Shown here: piece by piece, positions 45,666 to 55,893 of the stretch
How positions within the stretch are numbered: position 1 is the stretch's first letter
Layout of the letters: each line of letters starts with the position of its first letter
Source of the DNA: Azotobacter bryophylli
GTDB taxonomy: Bacteria > Pseudomonadota > Gammaproteobacteria > Pseudomonadales > Pseudomonadaceae
Assembly (NCBI RefSeq): GCF_042643485.1
Contig: NZ_JBHRSJ010000001.1
Span: forward strand, 1 to 64,000
Reading direction: 5' to 3'
DNA length: 64,000 nt
The notes under the pieces: generated by a model
What the model was told of the DNA's origin: nothing
The model's input: the letters and a program-made list of their open reading frames with translations, nothing else
The model's database searches: none
Translations under genes and position numbers: made by a program

Positions 45666-46670
45666 TTGACCAGCGATTCCAACCGTCCGTTCTGCGGCAT
45701 TCTGTTGATCCTCGGCGCCTGCCTGGTGCTGTCCTGTCACGACGCCATCTCCAAGCACCTGTCCCAGCTCTATCCGCTGATCATGGTGGTCTGGGCCCGC
45801 TACCTGTCGCAGAGCGTGCTGATGCTGCTGCTGTTCGGCCCGCGCCGGGGGCTGGGCCTGGTCCGTACCCGGCGCCCGCGGCTGCAGCTGGCGCGCGGGC
45901 TGAGCCTGGTCGGGATCAGCCTGCTGTTCATGTCGGGGCTGCGCTTCATGCCCCTGGGCGAGGCCACCGCGGTGCTGTTCCTCGCGCCGCTGTTCGTCAC
46001 CGCCCTGTCGGCGACCGTGCTCAAGGAACGGATCAGCCCCGGGCAGTGGCTGGTCCTGTTCTGCGGCCTGCTCGGCGTGCTGGTGATCGTGCGGCCGGGC
46101 GGAGAGCTGGCCACCCCGGCGGCCCTGCTGCCGCTGTGCGCCGCCTTCTGCTTCGCCGTCTACCAGCTGCTCACCCGGCGCCTCAGCGGCACCGACGATC
46201 CGATCACCAGCAACTTCCTCACCAGCCTGGTGGGCAGCCTGCTGATGAGCCTGCTGGTGCCGTTCTTCTGGACCGTTCCGGTCGGCTACGACGCCTGGAT
46301 GATCGCCGTGCTGGGCGGCATCGCCATGTTCGGCCACCTGCTGCTGAGCCATGCCTATCGCTTCGCCACCGCGGCCACCCTGGCGCCCTTCACCAATGCC
46401 CAGATCGTCTGCGCCGCGCTGGTCGGCTTCGTTGCCTTCGACCACGTGCCGGACGCCGGCGCCCTGCTGGGCATGGCCATCGTCATCGGCAGCGGGCTGC
46501 TGTCGGTCTGGGTGCAGCGGCGGCAGGCCGCGCCGGCCCCGGCGGACGGGGCGGGCGCGGCACAGGGCTCAGAGGGTGGCGATCAGCCGTTCGGCCGTCA
46601 GCACCGAGCGGATCTCCCGCAGGGCGCGGGCGCGGGAGGAGGCGAGCAGCTCGGGCGAAAGCTCGGGTAG
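45666..46670 (+). CDS. EamA/DMT-family exporter
   Basis: 334 residues with ten hydrophobic helices in two EamA repeats (about 10-140 and 155-285). The first repeat ends VLKERISPGQWLVLFCGLLGVLVIV, the second GMAIVIGSGLLSVW. Members export amino acids, drugs or metabolites; the substrate is unknown. The start is TTG 45666; no ATG with a better site is available before the first helix. The last 34 residues are glycine/glutamine-rich, unlike the family, and are antisense to the end of the next gene, suggesting loss of an earlier stop. Confidence 0.82.
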   Translation: MTSDSNRPFCGILLILGACLVLSCHDAISKHLSQLYPLIMVVWARYLSQSVLMLLLFGPRRGLGLVRTRRPRLQLARGLSLVGISLLFMSGLRFMPLGEATAVLFLAPLFVTALSATVLKERISPGQWLVLFCGLLGVLVIVRPGGELATPAALLPLCAAFCFAVYQLLTRRLSGTDDPITSNFLTSLVGSLLMSLLVPFFWTVPVGYDAWMIAVLGGIAMFGHLLLSHAYRFATAATLAPFTNAQIVCAALVGFVAFDHVPDAGALLGMAIVIGSGLLSVWVQRRQAAPAPADGAGAAQGSEGGDQPFGRQHRADLPQGAGAGGGEQLGRKLG

Positions 46671-48878
46671 CCGATCCAGCCCTTCCGGCAGGGCGGACAC
46701 GCCGAGGGCCAGGTGCACCTCCTCCATGCGCCGCTCGCGGTTGAACCAGCCGGCCTCGATCACCCGGTCGTACAGCCGGCCGAGGATGTGCTGCTGGCGC
46801 GGTACGCCGCGGCTGCCCGCGGCCCGGTCGACGACCCCCAGGCGCTTCTCCACGGCGTGGAGCAGCTTGAACGGCAGAGGGCGGCGCACCGGCAGGGGGT
46901 AGAGGGCCACCGGCCGGCCGGTCAGGCTCGCCTCGGTCAGCATGGAGATGCTTTCCCCGGTGACGATGAAGGCGTCGGCCAGTTCCAGCAGCACGCGGTA
47001 GGGATTGTCCTCGCCGCTGCTGAAGCTGTAGCCCCAGACCGGCACGTCGATGGCGGCCAGCAACGCATCGGACGCCGCCTCGCTGGTGCGCGGACTGGTG
47101 GTGACCAGCAGCGAGCCGCCGCGGGCCTTGGCCGCGGCGCTGGCCTGCAGGCCCAGCTGCTCGGCCGCGGCGGCGTCCAGCCGATAGGACTCGCTGGTGC
47201 CGCCCACCAGCAGGGCGATCCAGGGCCGCGGCAGATGGGCGAAGCGCTGCTTCCAGGCCGCCAGCTCGCGGGATTCGGGCTGGCGCTGGGTGACGAAGGG
47301 CGCCGGCAGGTCGACCACGTTGTCGCGCAGCGGCAGGCCGTATTGCGGGGTCGTCACCACCAGGTCGAACTGCGACAGCGGCGCGCAGGGCCGGCCCAGC
47401 ACCACCAGACGGCTAAACCCGCTGGAGCGCTGGCGGATCGCCCGCGACAGCGACGCCGTGCGCTTGCCGGCGCTCAGCACCAGATCCGGCCAGGGCGCGC
47501 TGAGCTGCCTGACGCGGGTGCCGAAGGGTTTGATCTCGTAGGGCCAGCCCAGGGAATCGGCGGCCTGCAGCAGCTGGGCGTTGTCGCCGGGATGCTTGCC
47601 TGCCAGCACCCAGACCCGCGGCTGCAGCCGCTCATCCTCGCGGCGCCGGGCGTAGTCGGCCCGGTAGATCAGGAGCTTGCCTTCCCGGTCGCGGCAGTCG
47701 AGCTGCCAGCTGTGTCCCGGGTAGCGCAGGGCGATGCGCCGCAGCAGGGCCCGCCAGCCGTCCGGGCTGCCGATCATCGAGCCCTGCGGGCCCAGCTCGG
47801 CCTTGACGAACACCGTGCGCCGGGAGAGACGGAACAGCCGCTCCAGCACCCAGGGCAGATCCTCCACCGGCAGGCGCTCCAGGCCGCAGGCGGCGACCGC
47901 ATCCTGCGGCGCCAGTCCGTCGCTCCGGAGCTGCTCGGGATGCCAGCGGACCAGGTCCAGCTCGGGGTTCTCCGGCTCGTGCCAGGGACCGAGCAGGGCC
48001 AGGCTCTCGGCGCCGAGCCCGCGGGCCTGCAGGCAGACGGCCTCGGCCAGAACCGCGGCCTTTTCCGCCTGCGGCGCGCAGGCCGCGGCGAAGCCGGGGG
48101 TCGGCTGTACGGCGCTGTAGATCTCGTAGCCCTCGGCGTCGGCGGCCTGCTCCAGACTGAGGAAATGCTCGGCGTTCGGGTTGATGTGGTAGGAGTACTG
48201 GCCGGGCGTCGGCCGCCATGGCTGCAGGTGCAGCGCCGTGTAGTGCAGCAGCTTGGACCGGCCGTGGCGGTACTCCAGGTCCCGGGCGTGCCAGGCCGGA
48301 TCGAGGGCGCCCCAGCGTCCCGGCTCGGCGGCGGCCTCGGCGCAGAGGGCCTTCTTGCTCTTACGGCAGGCCTTGGCGAAGGTCCAGCAGCGGGCCATGC
48401 GCTCGCAGTCGAGCAGCATCACCGCGGTGTCCTGGGGCGACAGCGCCAGGTAGCCGTGTTCCCGCATGGGCTGATCGAACAGCTCGGCGGGGTCGGCGGT
48501 GAAGATCTGGTCGACGTCGGTGTAGATCGCCTTGCCGTGGCAGCCGGCGAGATAGGGAATGGCGAAGCGGTAGTTGGTGAAGCGGGTACGCCAGCCGCGC
48601 TGCCTGAAGCCGGGCAGGCCGGTCATGCGATAGACCTCGTAGCGCCGCTCGGGGTCGCGCACCCGCTGCAGGGAGTAGAAGAAGATCCGCTCGGCGCGGT
48701 ACTGCTCCGGCTGGGTGCCGAGGAAGATGCGTACGGCGGGCGCCTGGGGCGCGCCGGGGCGGGCATCGAGGACCACGGGGACGATCTGCGGTACCGGCGG
48801 TTCGGCCGGACGGCCGCGCGTGGGGTTGGCGACCGGCTGGTTCGGGGCCCACGACAGACGGGCATTGAAGAAACTCAT
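46569..48878 (-). CDS. Three-part glycosyltransferase-like protein with ELM1 (GtrOC1) domain
   Basis: 769 residues. Residues about 48-265 resemble a GT-A nucleotide-sugar transferase with a DxD motif (IYTDVDQ, 121-123) and a conserved AIPYLAGCHGKAIY context. Residues about 280-420 look like a degenerate SAM-methyltransferase half: LERLPVEDLPWVLERLFRLS followed by RRTVFVKA and WRALLRRIALRYPGHSW. Residues about 424-769 are an ELM1/DUF1022 GT-B-like domain (VWVLAGKHPGDNAQLLQAA, VTTPQYGLP, ALLVGGTSESYRLD, TGESISMLTEASLTGRPVALYPL). A cell-envelope sugar-transfer role is inferred. ATG 48878 starts MSFFNARLSW. Its 3' end overlaps the EamA gene by 102 bp. Confidence 0.75.
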   Translation of the reverse strand: MSFFNARLSWAPNQPVANPTRGRPAEPPVPQIVPVVLDARPGAPQAPAVRIFLGTQPEQYRAERIFFYSLQRVRDPERRYEVYRMTGLPGFRQRGWRTRFTNYRFAIPYLAGCHGKAIYTDVDQIFTADPAELFDQPMREHGYLALSPQDTAVMLLDCERMARCWTFAKACRKSKKALCAEAAAEPGRWGALDPAWHARDLEYRHGRSKLLHYTALHLQPWRPTPGQYSYHINPNAEHFLSLEQAADAEGYEIYSAVQPTPGFAAACAPQAEKAAVLAEAVCLQARGLGAESLALLGPWHEPENPELDLVRWHPEQLRSDGLAPQDAVAACGLERLPVEDLPWVLERLFRLSRRTVFVKAELGPQGSMIGSPDGWRALLRRIALRYPGHSWQLDCRDREGKLLIYRADYARRREDERLQPRVWVLAGKHPGDNAQLLQAADSLGWPYEIKPFGTRVRQLSAPWPDLVLSAGKRTASLSRAIRQRSSGFSRLVVLGRPCAPLSQFDLVVTTPQYGLPLRDNVVDLPAPFVTQRQPESRELAAWKQRFAHLPRPWIALLVGGTSESYRLDAAAAEQLGLQASAAAKARGGSLLVTTSPRTSEAASDALLAAIDVPVWGYSFSSGEDNPYRVLLELADAFIVTGESISMLTEASLTGRPVALYPLPVRRPLPFKLLHAVEKRLGVVDRAAGSRGVPRQQHILGRLYDRVIEAGWFNRERRMEEVHLALGVSALPEGLDRLPELSPELLASSRARALREIRSVLTAERLIATL

Positions 48879-49180
48879 GCTTCCTCTCGAGCGGTGATGG
48901 TCGATGCGCAGCGAGCGGGAATTCCCGGTCCGCTGCATCGCGAAAGCGGAACGCTTCCGAGCCCGGTTCGACGCTTGGGGGATCGGGCTGGGACGGAAGT
49001 CTAACTTTTTAACGAAATTTTCACAAACTTTCGACGAGCATCCGCAAGGAAGTGGTGGCCCTTTCCGACCGGCTGCCGAATAGCGGGAGAAGGTCCGATC
49101 CTTGCTAAGTTTTCTTTGGTCGAGGCGAGAGCGCTTCGGCGATTATCCACTGAGCATGACGTTTGAGCGGGAGGTCGATC
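48879..49180. other. Divergent intergenic region, no gene recognised
   Basis: 302 bases between two divergent genes. It holds a short AT-rich patch (about 49002-49036, TTTTTAACGAAATTTTCAC) likely to contain promoter elements, but no clear -35/-10 pair or operator can be assigned. Confidence 0.4.
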
Positions 49181-49447
49181 ATGGCCGGAGGCTGGACCAG
49201 CGACGGCGCGGTACAGGAGCAGATCGAGAGCAGCATCGAGGATGCCGTGCAGCGGGCGCGCAGCCAGCTGACCACGGGCGAGAGCCTGAGCCATTGCGAG
49301 GAGTGCGGCGAGCCGATCCCCCAGGCCCGCCGCGAGGCGCTGGCGGGCGTGCGGCTGTGCATCGCCTGCCAGAGCGAGCGCGACAAGCAGCAGGCGGCGT
49401 TCAGCGGCTACAACCGGCGGGGCAGCAAGGACAGCCAGCTGCGCTGA
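49181..49447 (+). CDS. DksA/TraR-type C4 zinc-finger protein (YbiI-like)
   Basis: 88 residues. The four-cysteine finger is CEECGEPIPQARR...CIACQ (about residues 39-63), with a helical N-terminal part. It lacks the long coiled-coil of DksA, so it is closer to the small YbiI/TraR relatives, some of which bind RNA polymerase's secondary channel. ATG 49181 has GGGAGG 7 bases upstream. It sits between ureC and the ELM1 gene on the other strand. Confidence 0.85.
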   Translation: MAGGWTSDGAVQEQIESSIEDAVQRARSQLTTGESLSHCEECGEPIPQARREALAGVRLCIACQSERDKQQAAFSGYNRRGSKDSQLR

Positions 49448-49483
49448 GGCCGCGGCGGCTTCCCCACCACGGCGGGCGCTGTT

Positions 49484-51184
<1,701 letters not shown>

Positions 51185-51197
51185 CGGTATCGTCTCG

Positions 51198-51271
51198 CGC
51201 AGGGTGGATGGCCGAAGCCATCCACCGATCCTGGTCACGGCGGAAAAGCCTGCGGCGTTTTCCACCCTACG
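51198..51271. repeat. REP/MITE-like composite repeat between ureB and ureC
   Basis: A 74-bp block has outer ends CGCAGGGTGGA and TCCACCCTACG (inverted, one mismatch). Inside are a hairpin GGTGGATGGC/GCCATCCACC around CGAA (51203-51226) and a second one built on GGAAAAGCC/GGCGTTTTCC (about 51242-51263). This structure resembles extragenic palindromic elements of pseudomonads. It lies within the urease operon and could influence mRNA stability between ureB and ureC. Confidence 0.65.
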
Positions 51272-51283
51272 AATAGGTTCGGG

Positions 51284-51589
51284 TCAGAGCTCGCCCATCA
51301 CCCGGCCGGCGAAGCCGAACACCCGGCGGTGGCCGGCCAGCTCGACCAGCTCGACCTCGCGGCTCTGTCCCGGCTCGAAGCGCACGGCGGTGCCGGCGGG
51401 GATGTTCAGGCGCATGCCGCGGGTCTGGGCGCGGTCGAACAGCAGGGCGTCGTTGGTCTCGAAGAAGTGGTAGTGGGAGCCGACCTGGATCGGCCGGTCG
51501 CCGCTGTTGGCCACGCTCAGGGTCAGGGTGCGGCGGCCGGCGTTCAGCTCGATCTCGCCGTCCCGGATCTGGTATTCGCCGGGGATCAT
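51284..51589 (-). CDS. ureB: Urease beta subunit
   Basis: 101 residues. The typical start IPGEYQIRDGEIELNAGR and VGSHYHFFETNDALLFDR core are present. This is a structural subunit of the urease trimer. Its ATG overlaps the GNAT stop in ATGA. Confidence 0.97.
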   Translation of the reverse strand: MIPGEYQIRDGEIELNAGRRTLTLSVANSGDRPIQVGSHYHFFETNDALLFDRAQTRGMRLNIPAGTAVRFEPGQSREVELVELAGHRRVFGFAGRVMGEL

Positions 51590-52104
51590 GGTGTCTTGCG
51601 CTCCGGGGTGAGGATCAGTTGCATGTAGGTGAGGTCGAGCCAGCGGCCGAACTTGCAGCCCACCTGGCGCATCTGGCCGACGTGGATGAAGCCGAGCTGC
51701 TGGTGCATGTGGACGGAGGCACGGTTCTCGCTCTCGATGGCGCCGACCATGGCGTGCTTGCCGGCCTGGCGGGCGCGCTCGATCAGCCGGCGCATCAGCG
51801 CCTGGCCGATGCCGGCGCCGCGCTGGTCGTCACGCACGTAGACCGAGTGCTCCACCGTGTGGCGGAAGCCGTCGTGGGGGCGCCAGGAGCCGTAGGTGGC
51901 GTAGCCGAGCACCCGCTCCTGGGCGTCCACCGCCACCAGCACCGGGAAGCCCTGGCTCTGGCGCTCGGCCAGCCAGGCGCGGCGGTTGTCCAGATCCACC
52001 GGGGCGTCGTTCCAGATGGCGGTGCCGTGCAGTACGGCATCGTTGTAGATCTGCAGGATGCCCGGGAGATCGGCATCGGCGGCATCGCGGATTTGCATGG
52101 CCAT
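51586..52104 (-). CDS. GNAT N-acetyltransferase, phosphinothricin/methionine-sulfoximine type
   Basis: 172 residues. Features of the Pat/MddA-like group: IRDAADADLPGILQIYND, the acetyl-CoA loop RDDQRGAGIGQALM (Q/RxxGxG/A) near residue 100, and NRASVHMHQQLGFIHVGQM. Such enzymes acetylate glutamine-synthetase inhibitors such as methionine sulfoximine. It lies between ureA (11 bp gap) and ureB (4 bp overlap), so it is translated with urease. A second ATG two codons in is possible. Confidence 0.88.
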   Translation of the reverse strand: MAMQIRDAADADLPGILQIYNDAVLHGTAIWNDAPVDLDNRRAWLAERQSQGFPVLVAVDAQERVLGYATYGSWRPHDGFRHTVEHSVYVRDDQRGAGIGQALMRRLIERARQAGKHAMVGAIESENRASVHMHQQLGFIHVGQMRQVGCKFGRWLDLTYMQLILTPERKTP

Positions 52105-52115
52105 TTCTCGTCAAT

Positions 52116-52418
52116 TCAGGGAATCGGTTGATGCACGGTGACCAGCTTGGTTCCGTCGGGAAAGGTGGCTTCGATCTGGATCTCCGGGATCATCTCCGGC
52201 ACGCCCTCCATCACCTGCTCGCGGCTCAGCAGCGTGGTGCCGTAGTGCATCAGTTCGGCCACCGTGCGGCCGTCGCGGGCGCCCTCGAGCAGGGCGGCGG
52301 AAATGTAGGCCACGGCCTCCGGGTGGTTGAGCTTCAGGCCCCGGGCCAGGCGGCGCTCGGCGACCAGGCCGGCGGTGAAAATCAGCAGCTTGTCTTTCTC
52401 GCGGGGGGTGAGGTCCAT
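52116..52418 (-). CDS. ureA: Urease gamma subunit
   Basis: 100 residues. The full family pattern is visible: MDLTPREKDKLLIFTAGLVA, AVAYISAALLEGARDGR and IEATFPDGTKLVTVHQPI. It is the smallest urease structural subunit. Start ATG shares a base with the ureD stop (TGATG). Confidence 0.97.
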   Translation of the reverse strand: MDLTPREKDKLLIFTAGLVAERRLARGLKLNHPEAVAYISAALLEGARDGRTVAELMHYGTTLLSREQVMEGVPEMIPEIQIEATFPDGTKLVTVHQPIP

Positions 52419-53251
52419 CAGGTACTCCAGATGCGGGGGGGAACGGCGGCGCGCCCGAGCAGGGCGGGGCGCAGCAGACGCCAGAGTTCGATCAGCCAGG
52501 CACGGGCGTGCAGCGCCTCCATGGCCAGACAACGGCCGACCAGCAGGCCGGGCAGCTGGGTCAGGTCGCCGCGCACCCGGCCGGGGAGGTCGCGGCAGCG
52601 CTCCAGCAGGTCGGCGTCGATCTCGCCGCTGGCGATCAGGGTGGCGAACACCGGCCGGCCGTCCAGGCCGATCGGCGAGTCGAGCAGGCCGTCGCCGCCC
52701 TCCACGCGCTGGCGTTCGTGCCAGAGCAGGCGGCCGTCGCGGCGGATGTCCAGGGCGGCGCGGAAGTGGCCGGCGTCGAAGCGCTCGCCGCTGGCCGGGC
52801 GGCCGAGGGCGACCATGTCCCAGTAGAACAGCCGGGCGTCGCCGTGCAGCTCGATGCGGGTGGCCAGTTCGGCCCGGGCGGCGGAATAGACGATGGTTTC
52901 CTGGGGCAGCCATTCCAGGGTGGCGCCGGACGCGACGCGCAGCTCCAGATTCTGGCTGGCCGGGCCGGCGGCGCGGTACCACTTGGCGGCGCCGGGGCTG
53001 GTCAGCTGGGCCCACGCGCCGGCGCCGACCTCCGCGCGGATGTCCAGGCGGTCGCCGCCGGCGATGCCGCCCGGCGGATGCACGAGGATGTGCTGGCAGA
53101 CCTCTGGGCCTTCGGCATACAGGTGCTTCAGCACCCGCAGGGGGCCGGCATGGCGCCGGCGCACCGGGCGGGTGGCGGCGCCGTCGCGGGCGTAGGCGAG
53201 GTCCAGTTCGGCGTGCCAGGTCGGGGCGAAGGCGCTCTGCACCACGGTCAT
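52418..53251 (-). CDS. ureD: Urease accessory protein UreD (UreH)
   Basis: 277 residues. Conserved: RRRHAGPLRVLKHLYAEG, HPPGGIAGGDRLDI, SPGAAKWYRA, ASGATLEWLPQETIVYS and FYWDMVALGRPASGE. UreD binds apo-urease and channels nickel from UreG via UreF. Its ATG overlaps the urtE stop in ATGA, tying the urea transporter and urease into one transcript. Confidence 0.96.
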   Translation of the reverse strand: MTVVQSAFAPTWHAELDLAYARDGAATRPVRRRHAGPLRVLKHLYAEGPEVCQHILVHPPGGIAGGDRLDIRAEVGAGAWAQLTSPGAAKWYRAAGPASQNLELRVASGATLEWLPQETIVYSAARAELATRIELHGDARLFYWDMVALGRPASGERFDAGHFRAALDIRRDGRLLWHERQRVEGGDGLLDSPIGLDGRPVFATLIASGEIDADLLERCRDLPGRVRGDLTQLPGLLVGRCLAMEALHARAWLIELWRLLRPALLGRAAVPPRIWST

Positions 53252-53946
53252 ATCGCCACCAGCGCGCGCACGCCTTCGGCTTCCATGTCCGCGCCGCGGC
53301 CGCGCTGGACGATCTCGCCGCGGCTCATCACCAGATAGCGGTCGGCCAGCTCGGCGGCGAAGTCGTAGAACTGCTCGACCAGCAGGATGGCCATGTCGCC
53401 CCGGGCCGCGAGGCGGCGGATCACTGCGCCGATCTCCTTAATCACCGAGGGCTGGATGCCTTCGGTGGGTTCGTCGAGGATCAGCAGGCGCGGGCGGCTG
53501 GCCAGGGCGCGGCCGATGGCCAGTTGCTGCTGCTGGCCGCCGGAGAGGTCGCCGCCGCGGCGCTGCTTCATCTCCTGCAGGACCGGGAAGAGTTCGTAGA
53601 CGAAGGGCGGTACGGCCTTCGCCTCCCGGGCGGGAAAGCGGGACAGGCCCATCAGCAGGTTCTCCTCCACCGAGAGGCGCGGGAAGATCTCGCGGCCCTG
53701 GGGCACGTAGGCGATGCCGGCGCGCACCCGCTGGTGCGGCTTGAGCGCGGTGATCGGCGCACCTTCCCAGCTCACCGCCCCTTGGCGGGCCGGGAGCAGG
53801 CCCATCAGGCACCTGAGCAGGGTGGTCTTGCCCACGCCGTTGCGTCCGAGCAGGCAGGTGACCTCGCCGACCCTGGCCTCGAAGGACAGGCCGCGGAGGA
53901 TGTGGCTGCCGCCGTAGTACTGGTGAAGCTCGCTGACCTGCAGCAT
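53248..53946 (-). CDS. urtE: Urea ABC transporter ATPase UrtE
   Basis: 232 residues, LivF-like ABC ATPase. Walker A GRNGVGKTTLLRCLMG (about 33-48), signature DLSGGQQQQLAIGRALA and Walker B LLILDEPTEGIQPS are present. The Q-rich signature and TEGIQPS are typical of UrtE. It works with UrtD below the UrtB/UrtC permeases. Confidence 0.96.
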   Translation of the reverse strand: MLQVSELHQYYGGSHILRGLSFEARVGEVTCLLGRNGVGKTTLLRCLMGLLPARQGAVSWEGAPITALKPHQRVRAGIAYVPQGREIFPRLSVEENLLMGLSRFPAREAKAVPPFVYELFPVLQEMKQRRGGDLSGGQQQQLAIGRALASRPRLLILDEPTEGIQPSVIKEIGAVIRRLAARGDMAILLVEQFYDFAAELADRYLVMSRGEIVQRGRGADMEAEGVRALVAI

Positions 53947-53986
53947 CTGTCTGTCCTTGTCGCCTGTGTCCGGTGGATGGCCCGCC

Positions 53987-54813
<827 letters not shown>

Positions 54814-54817
<4 letters not shown>

Positions 54818-55893
54818 GCTTCACCTCGCCGTTGCAGCAGACCGATCACGCCCTTGGGCAGGTAGAGGGTGACGAGGATGAACAGGGCGCCGAGGCAGAA
54901 CAGCCAGTACTCGGGAAAGGCCACGGTGAAGACGCTCTTCATGCCGTTGACCAGGCCGGCGCCGAGCAGCGGGCCGAGCAGGGTGCCGCGGCCGCCGAGG
55001 GCGACCCAGACGGCGGCCTCGATGGACTGGGTCGGCGCCATCTCGCTGGGGTTGATGATGCCCACCTGGGGCACATAGAGCGCGCCGGCCAGGCCGCAGA
55101 GCACCGCCGACAGCACCCAGACGAACAGCTTGTAGCCGCGCGGGTCGTAGCCGCAGAACATCAGGCGGTTCTCGGCGTCGCGCAGGGCGGCCAGCACCCG
55201 GCCGAACTTGCTCTGCGCCAGCCGCCAGCCGAGCCACAGGCTGCCGGCCAAAAGCAGCAGCGTGGCGAGAAAGAGCAGGGCGCGGGTGGCCGGGGCTGTG
55301 ATGTCCTGGCCCAGGATGCGCGTGAAGCCGGTGAAGCCGTTGTTGCCGCCGAAGCCGGTCTCGTTGCGGAAGAACAGCAGCATGCCGGCGTAGGTCAGGG
55401 CCTGGGTCATGATCGAGAAGTACACGCCCCTGATCCGCGAGCGGAAGGCGAACCAGCCGAACGCCAGAGCCAGCAGGCCCGGCGCCAGCACCACCAGGCA
55501 CAGGGCCCAGAGGAAGTGGTCGCTGCCATACCAGTACCAGGGCAGCTCGTTCCAGGCGAGGAAGCCCATGAACGCCGGCAGGCCGTCGCTCGCGCTCTGG
55601 CGCATCAGGTACATGCCCATGGCGTAGCCGCCGAGGGCGAAGAACAGGCCGTGGCCGAGGGACAGCAGCCCCGCATAGCCCCAGACCAGGTCCAGGGCCA
55701 GTGCGACTACGGCGTAGCAGAGGATCTTGCCGACCAGGGTCAGGCCGTAGGCCGAGACGTGCAGGGCGTGGTCCGCCGGCAGCAGGTGCAGCAGCGGCAG
55801 GGCGGCGAGCGCCGCGAGCAGCGCACCGAGGGCGACGGCGGCAGGTTTCGGGCCGGCCTTCTGGGCGAGCCGGATGGCGAGCGGCTGGTTCAA
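54814..55893 (-). CDS. urtC: Urea ABC transporter permease UrtC
   Basis: 359 residues, LivM-like permease with about ten helices. Signatures: LVWGYAGLLSLGHGLFFALGGYAMGMYLM, FGGNNGFTGF and VWVALGGRGTLLGPLLGAGLVNG. The start is TTG 55893, whose last two bases begin the urtB stop (TTGA overlap); there is no better ATG before the conserved region. The long open frame to 57033 is antisense noise. Confidence 0.94.
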
